From Laburnicola sp. R22_1 (lineage: Eukaryota > Ascomycota > Dothideomycetes > Pleosporales > Didymosphaeriaceae), in contig JACONQ010000003.1 of NCBI GenBank assembly GCA_014281115.1, positions 3,782,001-3,846,000 on the forward strand: DNA of 64,000 nucleotides. Reading direction: 5' to 3'. The position numbers and the translations under genes are program-made. Every line of letters starts with the position of its first letter. Position 1 is the stretch's first letter. The notes under the pieces were generated by a model that saw only the letters and a list, made by a program, of their open reading frames with translations, had not been told where the DNA came from and did not search any database. Positions 1 to 10,704 of the stretch are shown here, in pieces.

Positions 1-1920
1 CCACTAGGTCTACGTATTGCTATTATAGCGGCGAGAATCCTACCGCTGTCTATAAGAGAGCGATTTAAATATAAGGGCGCTACTAGAACGCCTAATAGTT
101 AATAAGGCAGAATAGGATAATATTAGAAGGTAAGTAGTAATAAGATAAATCGCTACTCGCTATTATCTAAAGTAAGAGGGTTTTTTATCTAAACCCCCAC
201 TAGGTCTAAAGGAGGTATAAGGCTCCATTAGACTAGTTAAGTAATAAGGAGGCCTTATAGTTAAAGTGTAGAGTCTAGTAGTTATTTCTCTAAAATTATC
301 TATTTAGTTAGGCTTAGCATACATTATTAAAAAATATAGGTATCTACTATATCTTACCTAAATAGTAGTTTAAGCGCGTTACACTTAGGCTAGATATCTA
401 ACTTACTAAGGTGCTTATAAGTAAGCCTAGAGGTACCTTTAAGTGTTAGAAATATATTATTAGTAAATATTAAACCTAATAAGAAAATATAAGGGCTTAA
501 GATAAGAAAAAAATTAAATAGTATTTTAGAAATAGCGAAAGTGTTTCTAAAATATTAGTAGAAGATAGACTATTATAGAGGATATGTATAGTACCTTAAG
601 TTTAAGAAATATTTTAGTAAATTTATACGTTAACTTAAGGAGAATTCTATAGGGTCCGCCTTATAGGTCTTAGAGAATAGTAACCTTAATATACTAATAT
701 TATAGCTTAAGAAGGGCTTCTGGCTAGTTTATAGTAATAAACCCTTTCTAGATAAAGAAATATATTTAGATATAATATTATCCTATCTTAAATATTTTTT
801 TAGTTATTATAATAGCTATTTGTAAAACTTTCCTTATATTATATATATTTATAGGGGGCTTATCTTATAGTATATAGCTTAGACTATACTCTTATACTAG
901 ATTTAATAGCATCTTTAAAAAGGATAAGTTAGTATATACTTTCTATTAATAGATAATGCTAATATACTATCTACGTCTAGCTTATTAACTTGCTATCTAT
1001 ATATCTTTTTACTACTCTTTTATATACTCTTAGAAACTACTTCTAATATATTCTAAGAGAGAACGCATCCTTAGTTCTACAAAGTTTCTATCTATCTTTA
1101 CCTTATTTCTAGTCTAGTTTTTAGCAAAAAAAACTAACTATATTGCTAATAGTAAGAGATTATATTAACGTTATTAGAGGCTTTCTAATATAGGCGCAAT
1201 ATCTTCTTTGTGTTAGTAATAATATAAGAAATTTTGTAGAAGAATAGCTAGATCTAGACTTACTCTTTCTATTACTACTAAATACTATCTAGATACTATA
1301 TAGTGCTATCTATATAAGGTAGTAGGATATTAATATTATTAACCTTATCTGTATACTTACGATAGAACTCTAGGGATAGATATTTTTCTCTAGAATATCC
1401 TTCTTATCTAACTCCTATATATCTAATAAGATACGTTCTTTATTGCTCTACTCTATGCTTATAGAGTCTATCTAGTAACTATTATTATTATTAGATACTA
1501 TAAGCGTTAATAAGGTGCTATAGTATATACTAACATAAAGTATTATATAGAATAAAGAATAGCTAAGATAGTAGCTACTAAGATATAGCTATAGAATTAT
1601 AGAGCATATTAACTATTAGTTAGTAGAGATAAAAAAAGAGAAACAAGCTATACTATTAAAAAGGGTAGTAGAGACAGAAGGGAGTATTAGTATATAGCTA
1701 AAAGGCACCCTAGGGGGCTTATAATTATAAAGTTGTGTATAGTCGCTAATAACTACGCTAAAGATATATATTTTACCTTAGGGCTAAGTTGTAATCTAGC
1801 GTTAAAGTTAAGCTAGATTAGGTATTTTAAGCAACTGCACACTAGCCGCCTATCGTATATTTTAGGGGATTTTAAGGCAAGTTAGCATAAGAAAACACTA
1901 TTACGCCCTTCTAAAAATGG
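1..1920. other. AT-rich, RIP-eroded repeat relic
   Basis: This stretch has no open frame of useful length and is dominated by TA, TAG and CTA words with very few CA or TG steps, which is what RIP leaves behind in old repeats. The repeated phrase CCACTAGGTCT occurs at positions 1 and 198. I cannot tell which transposon class it came from; no LTR, TIR or motif survives that I can read. Confidence 0.7.
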
Positions 1921-2210
1921 TAGCCAAATTACCATCTTTGTCTGTACACCGTATGGACAAGGGCACCTAAGGGTGTTGAGGTTTCAATATTGCCGCACGA
2001 TGGCATCACGTGGGAATCACGTGATGCCCGTGCGCCGCAGCCCGTGCGCCGCGGCCCGTGCGCCGCAGGATCTTCTCCTTTCCATCCGCACCCTTTCTAG
2101 AGACAAGCAAGTAACAACCAGATCTATTTACCTTACTCTACCTACTCTCTATATGCTGTGTACACTATACAACCCTCTCTCTTACTAATTAAATGTGTAA
2201 CCATTCTGTT
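1921..2210. other. GC-balanced island inside the AT-rich relic
   Basis: Base composition becomes ordinary here, in contrast to both sides. It contains a CACGTG-centred pair of palindromic words (TCACGTGGGAATCACGTGA, about 2006-2024), a GC-rich triplicate 14-mer, and a pyrimidine-rich tail. It could be the remains of a promoter or LTR leader, but no matching second copy is in the window. A 71-residue frame here (1973-2188) has no recognisable features and I do not call it a gene. Confidence 0.4.
2027..2068 (+). repeat. Three tandem copies of a 14-bp GC-rich unit
   Basis: The unit CCCGTGCGCCGCAG is present three times head to tail (2027, 2041, 2055); the middle copy differs by one base (GCGG for GCAG). 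It is very GC-rich compared with the surrounding sequence. Confidence 0.9.
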
Positions 2211-2297
2211 TACTTAGCTAGCTATAGAGTCTATTTAATAATCTTATTATTATAGATAGTAAACTATAATTATAGCTTTATATATTTCTACTATATA

Positions 2298-2710
2298 GTG
2301 TTAATTAAATCTACTTAGAGATAGGATAATAAAGGCTTTTATCTTAAATAATATAATAAAAAGGAAAGCCCCTACTTAGTAATTAAAAAGAGTGTGAGAA
2401 GGTAATTATAAAAATACGATATCTCTACTATAATTTTTTAATAGTTTACTAGTTAATAGATAATATATAGCTTAGTTATACTAAGTAGAAAATTATTTAT
2501 TAACTATTATTAATAATAATACTAAATAGAATAGTAATAATAAATTTATTATTATTTTATATATATTTTGTTACTACTACTATTTACTAATCTTATACTC
2601 TTTATTTTTACACTCTTTTAATTACTAAGTAGGGGCTCTACTTTTTAATTATATTATTTAAGATAAAAGCCTTTGTTGTGCTACTCCTAGGTAGTTAATT
2701 TAACGCCACA
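2298..2710. repeat. Fold-back (MITE-like) element with about 100-bp inverted arms
   Basis: The left arm (about 2298-2397) is the reverse complement of the right arm (about 2611-2710). Both carry the same ordered words: ATTACTAAGTAGGGGCT, then TTAAGATAAAAGCCTTT, then a block ending in TTAATT. The core between the arms is nearly pure A and T. This is the structure of a non-autonomous inverted-repeat element; nothing in it could code for a transposase. A related single arm with far less C-to-T decay occurs at 63150-63265, so this copy appears RIP-mutated. Confidence 0.75.
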
Positions 2711-2711
2711 T

Positions 2712-2992
2712 ACTCTTTTTAATTACTAAGTAGAGGGCTCTACTTTTTTAATATACAATTTAAGATAAAAGCCTTTATTATTCTACTTCTAGGTAGATTT
2801 AATTAACGCTATATATACTAAATACTATATTTTTATATTTTTTATTTTACTTTTCTTAATATATAGTATAGATTTAACTTTAGTTAGAATTTTAATATAA
2901 TTATATACTCTATTAAAATACTTTTTTTTAAAAGGCTTTTATCTTAAATAATATAATATACTAAGCAGAGCCCTCTGCTTAGTAATTAAAAA
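2712..2992. repeat. Second inverted pair of the same fold-back family
   Basis: A forward arm (about 2712-2817) directly abuts the previous element and repeats the same word order. A shorter reverse-orientation arm lies at about 2929-2992 (AAAGGCTTTTATCTTAAATAA and its partner). The pair may be a second, partly deleted insertion or a rearranged tail of the first. Confidence 0.65.
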
Positions 2993-3459
2993 ATATTTAT
3001 ATATACTATAAGTATATAGATAAAAATAAGCTTTAGATAATACGAATAACTATACTCTAATAAATATAAATAGTAAAGTAGTTAGCGTGGTATACTATAT
3101 ATATAAAGTATTAAAGTACTTAATATATATAAGATACATGTTAACTACATACTTGGAATGTTTAGATTATGCTATTATAGAGTTCAGTTAAGAGGCTATT
3201 AGAAATTCATGGAAGCGTGCAGGCTAAGCCCTGTGTGCACCTTACACCTGTTTGATCATAAACCAGAATTAGACATATATTATTGATCTCGGCTTCGTTA
3301 TAGTGTATCGTTAGTAAGGAATTATCGAATTCGATCTAAACATGTGCAATCTGCATCAACTTCACGCGATCTATGCAAGACTTACGTGTTGGCTGAAAAG
3401 AAGCTTCATCGGCTTGGTAAACATGATTGTTTGGACGTGGACGGAAGCAACCAAACGGT
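2993..3459. other. Transition from repeat island to gene block
   Basis: AT-rich sequence gives way near 3180 to sequence of normal composition. No gene was recognised. The last part must hold the 3-prime untranslated region of the minus-strand gene that ends at 3460. Confidence 0.5.
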
Positions 3460-4446
3460 TCAGTCATGGTCCTCCTCCGTAACACCCGGGCAGCCTTCCA
3501 TAGCTTCGTCCGGGTACTGGTAGCCGCAGTACAAGCAATATTTGTACTTCTCTCTCAAGAAGACAAGGACCTTTTCCAAACGTTCGGGCACTGGCAAAGT
3601 CTCGAACTCTGCAAGCTCCGGGTCCAGGTCTTCGCGCTCATTTTCAAGCGACGTGTAGAAGGGAGCCACATCGTGACCCAGGGCGACTTTAGAATCATTG
3701 TCCTCCTCTTCGTCGTCATGAGCTAACGTCGGAAGTCGAGACGCAAGGCTATTGTGCAACTCCCTTCGCTGCTGCCGGTCGCGCTGGTGTTCTACTCGGC
3801 GACGGGCGCGAGCACGCCAAAGCACATTGATGTCCTTGAGAGGCGTCTCCTCTTTCGCCGGGCCGTCCGTCTCCTCCGCTTCTTGCTCGGACAGGCGCTC
3901 GGCGGTCCTCTGCGCACTGTCCAGATCCCTCTCGGCCTTCTTTTCCTTCTGCTGCTTCTTGCGATCTTCGAGATAGTCGCCTTCCTCCTCCTTGGATCGC
4001 TTGGCTAGCCGCTCGGCCTCCGCCCACGTCTCTCTCAGCTTGCGCTTCTTCTCGGATTCAAGACCGATGCCACCTCTATCTTCCTTTACATTGACCTGGA
4101 TGGGCTCTCTCCGCGCGTTTTCGGATTTGCCTAGTGTGTCACCGTGCTTGAAGCCGAACTTGGCCATGATTTTGAAGCCCTTGTTGGTCTCCGGCAGCGC
4201 GGTCGCCAGTGATGCCTCCCGCGCTGCCTCCGCTTCTGCTTCGCGCTCGGCTTTGGTCTTCTGACGTGATCTCGCTTCACCCTAGACATGGATGTTAGCG
4301 ATTGTCAATTGGAATTTTGAGGGCGCGGGACTGACTTCTTTGCGCTTGCGCGCGGCGCGCTGGAGCGAGGTCTCATGCGCTGGAACTTTAGGCGCATCGT
4401 CAAAAATCATGTTCATGTAATCATCCTCTTCGTCTGATTGCGCCAT
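3460..4446 (-). CDS. G-patch domain protein of the GPATCH11 type with C-terminal DUF4187
   Basis: Two exons, 4446-4336 and 4281-3460, with a 54-bp phase-0 intron (donor GTCAGT, acceptor CTAG), give 310 residues. The start at 4446 is the first ATG of a continuous frame and gives an acidic N-terminus. A G-patch spans roughly residues 70-115 (GFKIMAKFGFKHGDTLGKS, then the REPI block), followed by a long charged, Lys/Glu-rich predicted coiled coil. The C-terminus is a DUF4187 unit with the Cys pattern CLYCGYQYPDEAMEGCPG. In known families G-patch proteins bind and activate DEAH helicases in RNA processing; the specific partner here is inferred, not seen. Expression is likely constitutive. The assignment rests on the combination of both domains and the usual size of the family. 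Confidence 0.85.
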
Positions 4447-5924
4447 GGCGGGCTGCTGGTGCTGCCGTGGTTGTGCAACTTGGGCGTCGAGGGTCGAGCA
4501 AGCGTGGCAAGGTGCCCGGTGTGTCTTGGCACAAATGCTTAGGCTTCCCCGCAGTTTTAGTCGCCCTCCAGCCCGGGCTCCAGGGCTCCTTCACTGTCCT
4601 GTGACGTCGACATCTGAGTGTTCATTCGCTCGCCCACTTTGATGCTCTCGAGCACCTTACTGCTTCAACCGTTCAACGCATGGGCGCCACCACCATGAGT
4701 TCTTGCTTGCGGCGCAGCGCCGACAGGGATACCTATGGCGTCCTCGCAATGACAACTGCATTCTCCCACCCCGCCTGTTGCCGGCTACTCTTGCGCACTC
4801 CTCAGTCCTTGACCTTGTCCTTTAACGCCGAGCCCCAATAAATGGAGCCCATAGCCGCCTCGGCGTTACGGCACTGCCACGGCAGGCTTCCGTACTCTTT
4901 GTGCGGAAACTTGAAAGGGAGGCGGGGATGCTGTCACGCGACAGTCCGGACTACTGAACCGAGGCCATACTTTACGCATACACACGCCTACGTCTGCCAA
5001 ACTTGATGAGCTATTTCCTCAGTAACAAGACACACTGCACGTTTCAGAGAAGACGAACTTAGCACCAGCATCCTGTCTCCCGGGTCGTTGAACTCACGCC
5101 CAAAGTGCCTGCATACAGTACTATCAAACTATCAAACTCTTTTTCATGTGAGAGCCACGCCCTGCGTCTATCGATTTACACGCGATGCATTCAATGCATG
5201 AGCAGAATCGGAACGTCATGCTGAAAAGAGGTCTCTGTCCGGAGCTGGCCGACGGCCCGTCGTCCACATTGGCTTGCTTCCCCCGCAACCCCGGACGCCT
5301 AACCCCAGCCGGGTACGCCGTCCGCTCGGGGAATTTGCTACCTTCTATCAACTGGCCGTCGCCTTTCGCATAGAATTTGCACTCTGGCAACCCTGTCCTC
5401 GTCGAACTGGCGTCGCGCAGTCGCCAGACGGGGACTCCGGCTTTCGCAAGGCGTCTCCGAGCTGCTATGTGTCAAGTGTTTCGAGCTGGCAGCCTTGGAG
5501 CGAGCAATGGGAATGCATTTAACCACGATACGAGAGTATCCAGAGTTGAGACAAAGCATGTGCTCGCTTGGTCATGGAGTTCCCTGCATCGGTCGTCTGT
5601 TCCAAAACATCTGTGATGCTGTGGCAACAATCTCGGGCATCGAACCCAGTTGAGTTACCCTGTCGCACCCCCGTCCATGCCAATGTATAAACGGGTAGTT
5701 GCCACCGCGCCTCCCTCGGTTTGCACTCGAGTCTGATACTGGCTCTGAACATGTCATGTGCTTCTTCTCCACCTTCTTACGCTCGTTATAAGCCTGTTTC
5801 CCCGCAAATCCACATGTTCCGTTACTGACCCTAGGTCTTGTCGCCCCTACTGTCGTGACCTGCTGACCTTTCATTTCTTTGTTACATACGAAGGAATTGC
5901 CCGGCACGCTACAGTTCTGTAATC
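4447..5924. other. Intergenic region, no gene recognised
   Basis: About 1.5 kb between the divergently transcribed G-patch gene and the DUF3712 gene, so it should hold both promoters. Only short overlapping frames on both strands are present and none has a plausible start, splice pattern or motif. Confidence 0.6.
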
Positions 5925-7106
5925 ATGGAAAATAAAGAGTCTACACAGTCCCGCCAGGAGGTGGTTCACGGCGCAATGGCACAAAAGAAAGGAGGGCTTA
6001 TGAACACACTGTATCCGCCGGGACCAAAACCCGGAGCCGGACCACGACTAAAGAATCACTGCAGGAAGTTTTGGTGGTGTGGTACGTACGCCGCCGAGCG
6101 TCAAACTCGACCTGTTGGTACCGAAGCCTAACACACGCGCAGATCTGCTCGTCGGCGCCGCCATCGCATTGATTATAATACTCCCTATCATCTATGTTGC
6201 GATCCCGAAGATAGCTCAGAGTGACATCGACGCATCGACTTTGGAGGTCACCTCGCAAGAAGTTACCGACACACAACCGGACCAGGTCCATCTCAAGATT
6301 GCCAGCACTGCAAAGAGTGACAGTGCTTTCCACCCAACCATTGAAGCCTTCCGGGCCGCTTTGTCACTAGAGGGGCAGGAACCGTTCATCTATCTCGATG
6401 TGCCGGAAGTCAAAGCAGAGGCAGAGTTTGATATTAACCTCGAACAAGATACTCCGATCGCCAACATGGATTCCTTTAAAGAGTACACCAAGATGACCAT
6501 GGCCAGTGAAACCTTCGAGCTTCACATGGACGGCGAGACCAAGATCCACCTCAGTCCCTTTCAACCCATCTCGGTAAACTACAATAAGGTAATTCCGATG
6601 AAAGGTAAGACACATTTACACGCCTACAAAGCCCAATCATTAACCCCTCAGGTCTAAACAAACTTTCCGGCATCAAAATCGAAAACATGAAAATCCTCTT
6701 CGGTCCAAGCAACGAACTCGAGGACGGCTCCAACATGCTTGGCAACGTCATCATCCCCAACCCCTCCGTCATGACGCTCGATCTCGGCAACGTAACGATG
6801 AACCTCTCCATCGACGGCGAATCGATCGGCAGCTCTGTCATTCCCAATCTCGTTCTCAAGCCCGGCACCAATAACAACACAATGACCAGTAAGCTGGATC
6901 AGCTCAAGGTTATCGGGATGATCACCAAGACGTACCACGATGCGGTGCTGCCGATGGAGATTGTGGGCAATAGCAGTATTCGCAACGGAGAGCATCTCGA
7001 GTACTTTGAAGCGGCGCTCCAGAGCAATACTATCAAGATGGACCTGGATGTTGGGCCGGCGATGAAGGACCTTGGGCTGGATATCGTTGGCGCAGGCCCC
7101 AGCTGA
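5925..7106 (+). CDS. DUF3712-family single-pass membrane protein
   Basis: Three exons, 5925-6081, 6143-6604 and 6652-7106 (introns of 61 and 47 bp), give 357 residues. The start at 5925 is an ATG followed by a basic, cytosolic-looking segment ending in KFWWC. The first splice joins that Cys to the transmembrane helix DLLVGAAIALIIILPIIYVA (residues 53-72), so the intron is well supported by protein logic. The remaining roughly 280 residues are beta-rich with alternating hydrophobic residues and Asn/Asp turns, as in the DUF3712 family of fungal membrane proteins with tandem sandwich-like repeats. The topology suggests a type II protein with the large domain outside the cytosol or in the vacuole lumen. 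No catalytic motif is visible and the function of the family is not established. It has no obvious functional link to its neighbours. Confidence 0.85.
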
Positions 7107-8198
7107 CTGAAAGACCTGGGGTCGGGTATCTTGGATTTTTTATTCGGGAAGAGGAGAACGAGGCGGTGAGCGGGTTGGGGGGTAGGTTTTTAGAGTTGGC
7201 TCAGAATGGCTGTGCCTAGTGGGCTATGATTGGTTGCGTTGCGCTCTCGTATCGCGCCTGGTTTCTGCGTTTCATGACTTGGGCTTTGTCTACGATTCTG
7301 TGGCTGGCGTGGATGAGTCGAGACGTGAAGACGTCGAATTTGTGCGATTGTATGCCTATATGTATGCGTTCTGCAAAGGTGGTCGTTGTATATACAATTC
7401 TTTAATCTTTGTTCAAGCAAGCAACTATGCAGCTTTTCGCTTCTCAAGCAACTACCTATGCATCTTTTTCCTTCTGACACAACCTCAGCTACAAGCGCAA
7501 CCCTCTTCTCACGACCTGCCGCGCACCGGTTCTCTCGCTATACCTATTAAACCCCCTGGCCACGCAACTAGGCAAACGAGCTTCTACGCACACTTTCCGA
7601 ACGATGCACAGAGCCTTTCCGAACAATGATGGACTGAGTCACTGTGTAGCGGCACTGCAGCCTAACCAAAAAGCGGGGTGAAAGACATGTGAGGCTTTGA
7701 CAGGTAATCAGGGCATCCTTGCCCAACGAGGTCGATGTGGTCGCGATTATATTGCTGTGTGCGGCGCATTTATCAGTTGTATGGCGTATCAGATGTGAGT
7801 CGATGATGGTTCCTCGGTGGGGCGTGTTTCGGATTTGGAACTTGCTGGGATGGGGTGGTGTGGGGGTGTTTATGGGTTGGGTTGGGTTGCTTGGATGGTG
7901 GGATGGGGGATGGGGTTGTTTGGGTGGTGCGGTGTGGTGCGGGCACATGAGGTAGGGTGTGATGGTCATTGGGCACCGTGGGAGCATGGGGCGAATGCTC
8001 CTCATGGGCGGCACGTCTGGTTGTGGTGGGTGAGAACCTAGAAGATGGCGAATGCACGTCTCAGGCTTTCAGCGTAGTCTTTTAGACGCAGAATAATTGC
8101 ATCTAACTTACTCCTACGCGACTGCGGCTGAACGACCAGACATCCCATCCCATCCTATGCCATACATGTATACCCCCATCATTCCCATCCCCCAGCCC
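7107..8198. other. Intergenic region with G-rich tracts
   Basis: About 1.1 kb between two convergent genes, so it holds both 3-prime ends. From about 7845 to 7950 the plus strand is a run of closely spaced GGG and GGGG tracts capable of G-quadruplex formation. Long frames here on both strands are by-products of this skewed composition (strings of Pro/His/Thr one way and Gly/Trp the other) and are not credible genes. Confidence 0.55.
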
Positions 8199-8828
8199 TC
8201 AAATCTCATACTCCTCACTCCAAAAGTCCACAACCCCACGCACACCATCCACCCCCAGCGCACCCGTCAAAACCCTCGCAACACGCTCGTCCGCCTTAGC
8301 CCTCAACGCAAGAATCATCACCTCCCTCAAGCACCCCGCCACATCGCTCAAAGTAACAACCTGCTCTTCGTCGAGCGGCGTCTCGACCGTACAGAACGGA
8401 AGCAAGTCGCCGATCGCGGTCTTGTGTGTCGTCGCGGTTTGAGGTTTGGGTGTGGGTCCAGCACGGCTGGGGTTTGCCGATTGAGGCATCGGCGCAGGGA
8501 TTGGTTGGGAGCGGTAGTCTGGCGGGCCGTCGAGTTGGGGGAGGGGTAGGTTGGGTGCTTGGTTGGATGAGGAAATTGCCGGAGGGATGGTTCTTGGCTT
8601 GTCCTGGTTGGTGACAGTAGGTGTGATGCTGTGCATCTTGACTGGGTCGCGGGCCTAGGATTGCTTAGTTTTTGATGCTTATATATTGTGGGGAATGGGT
8701 ATAGAAGTACTCACTGGTGCGTTAGAGGCTGGGTGCTGAAGACAAACTGCTCTTTGATGCATTGCTTCGAGAGCTGAAGTGTCTGGCGCATCGAAGGTGT
8801 CTCTCCCAATGATGGCTTGCTGAAGCAT
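8199..8828 (-). CDS. Hypothetical protein, unrecognised
   Basis: I propose two exons, 8828-8715 and 8654-8199, around a 60-bp phase-0 intron with donor GTGAGT and acceptor CCTAG, giving 189 residues. The first exon was chosen because it is the only one of the three frames that joins the second exon in register; it begins MLQQAIIGRDTFDAP. The middle is Pro/Gln-rich and probably disordered. The C-terminal 70 residues look folded and helical, with the ending VVDFWSEEYEI. I do not recognise a family. The start is uncertain, because an open frame continues upstream of the chosen ATG with no earlier ATG noted, so an additional 5-prime exon is possible. The coding strand is C-rich at its beginning and G-rich toward its end. 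Confidence 0.5.
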
Positions 8829-9226
8829 CCCGTCGAACGGGGAAAGAGCGAACAATCGAAAATAGACTTGCCGGTGTTTGGGGGAGAAGGTGGGAAACGA
8901 GTTGAGGTAGCGTGGGGCAACACTGATCGAAGTGTGAAGAAGCAGCGACGAACGAGCGCACCTTCCTGGAGAAAGAAGTGAGTCTATGGCAAGAAGGAAG
9001 GAACGACTTGAAGATTTATTCTGTCGTATATATACATTTGTATTCTATGTAATGGTGGAGATGGGTACATGTGCGTCCAAATGCTAACTTCGACGGGGTA
9101 TCTGGAGAGGAGGATGCGTCTGGAGGGCTCTGAAGTGCGAACACCATGTACAAAACCTGCTCTAAGCGCCTGTGAACGCGAGGTGGTATATCAAAACAGG
9201 ATAGAAAATTAAGCGAGGACATTAGC
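8829..9226. other. Intergenic region
   Basis: Roughly 400 bp between two minus-strand genes: 3-prime end of the OPA3-like gene and promoter or 5-prime sequence of the hypothetical gene. Open frame continues across part of 8829-8950 in the frame of the hypothetical gene, so its first exon may extend here. Confidence 0.5.
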
Positions 9227-10160
9227 TCACTTCTCATCCGCTGTGGGTGGAAGAGCGGTTGAGGGTGGTGCCGACGTCCTACCGTCTGCGGCTTTGCCGT
9301 TAACATTCGTGTCTTCCTCCTTACTTTTCCATAGAGACGTCAGTCCCGCTGTAGGCATCGAGCGTTGATGCCGCGCTTTTATGGATTCCAGTTCTGCATC
9401 AACAGCTTTCAGCTCTGTGCGTAGCTTTTTCAAGCTCCCTCTAATGTCCTCTTCTGCCATTTTTTTGTTGGCTTTCTCATCCGTCTTCTGGTTCTCGCTC
9501 TTCCCCTTCCATAACCCAAGCAAGCTGCCAGAACCGGGCTCCGGATGGCGGGCTCTCATCTCTTCCAGTTCCGCCTTAACGCTCTTAAACTCCTCTCTCA
9601 GCTCCTCCACGTCCTCGCGAATATCGTCGCGCTGATGCCTTGCCTTGCGTCTCTGTCTCCACTGTTCAAATACTATCAAGCTGATGCCCACACCAAATAT
9701 GAACGCCTCGGCCACGAAGTTTGCGCCCATCTCGATCGCTTTTGCTTCCGACAAGGGCCGTATCCGCGGTTTACTCGCTGCCTCGATCTTTTTCTTCGCG
9801 GCTTCTCGTTCTTGCTTGGTCATTGCTTCCTCTGCCATTGTCTCGGCCTCTGTCTTGACAGTGGGCGTCTGCGACTTCTTGCGCACGGCTTCGGCGGCTT
9901 TGACCTCCTTGGCTATCTGGCGGTCGATGACGGCGGGGTCTTGGAGGAGGCCGAGTCGCATGCGCATATCGAGTCTATGGAGGCGTTGCGCGAACTTGAC
10001 GCATATGTTGCGAAATCTCTCGTGCTCGTGGGCATTGCGCTTGATGTTGTTCTAAAGTAATGTGTAAGCTCGAGTCGCGAGGAAGGACGCATCTACATAC
10101 GGCTATCGGCTTCGCAAAGGTCCTGACGGCGAGAGAGGCTACTTTGAGTGTGAGCGACAT
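9227..10160 (-). CDS. OPA3-like mitochondrial protein
   Basis: Exons 10160-10101 and 10051-9227 with a 49-bp phase-0 intron give 294 residues. The first exon codes for MSLTLKVASLAVRTFAKPIA, a basic amphipathic start suited to mitochondrial targeting. After the splice the conserved OPA3 segment follows: HEHERFRNICVKFAQRLHRLDMRMRLGLL. A hydrophobic stretch (FIFGVGISLIVFEQW) lies near the middle. A coiled coil and a hydrophilic tail follow; the tail is long for the family. OPA3 proteins are mitochondrial membrane proteins linked in animals to optic atrophy and to mitochondrial shape, with no known enzymatic activity. The gene is divergent from the polo kinase gene, with 544 bp between the two starts. 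Confidence 0.88.
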
Positions 10161-10704
10161 GGTAGGGGCCTAGAGCGCCGTGGGAGCTTCCGTCAGGTGT
10201 TGCGACAGCAGGCCGAAGGTCCGAATGCTGTAGAAGCCTGGAGAATAAATATACGCATGGGCCACGAACGTTGGAATCACCGCAGCATGTGCTCGGAAGA
10301 AAACAGAGTAGGCAGTGGGCTACGGGTGCATCATGAGGGGTGGGCTTCGACGGGCAGTGGTGGGTACGAAAGTGCCCTCGGGCTGAGGGTCTTGCGTTTG
10401 CCTCCGGGGCTGCGCACGAGCTGCGGTCGGGCTACCAGTAGTCAGTCGGCGCACGACGCGCAGAAGATACCTTCGGTGGTACCCGTCCAGAGAGTCTCAC
10501 GCGGGTGAAACAAATTGAAGCCGTTGATTTCTCTCATCGAATGCGCATCGAGTCTGAGCAAGCGTGCATTCGGTGCATGATCGAGCACCCGGTCCGATGG
10601 TCCGAGCACTCCTAGCAACCAGTTGACGGAAGCGAGCTGTTGTTTTGTTTGGGCCCGCGCAACTTCAACGTTCGTCACCTTCCATCTCGACATTCCACCA
10701 CCCA
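10161..10704. promoter_or_regulatory. Shared divergent promoter region (OPA3-like / polo kinase)
   Basis: The 544 bp separate two head-to-head start codons, so both promoters must lie here. No canonical TATA box near either start stood out. A 103-codon frame inside it has no recognisable features. The promoter role is inferred from gene orientation only. Confidence 0.5.

Noticed and set aside
1973..2188. A 71-codon frame in the GC-balanced island
   Set aside because: Its sequence comes from the 14-bp repeat and pyrimidine tail; no domain, splice context or homologous pattern.
7568..8057. Pro/His/Thr-rich minus-strand frames and Gly/Trp-rich plus-strand frames
   Set aside because: They mirror the G-rich tract on the plus strand and have no folded-looking segment.
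8711..8961. Two overlapping minus-strand frames upstream of the hypothetical gene
   Set aside because: Neither joins the second exon in frame through the GTGAGT donor; the third frame does and was used instead.
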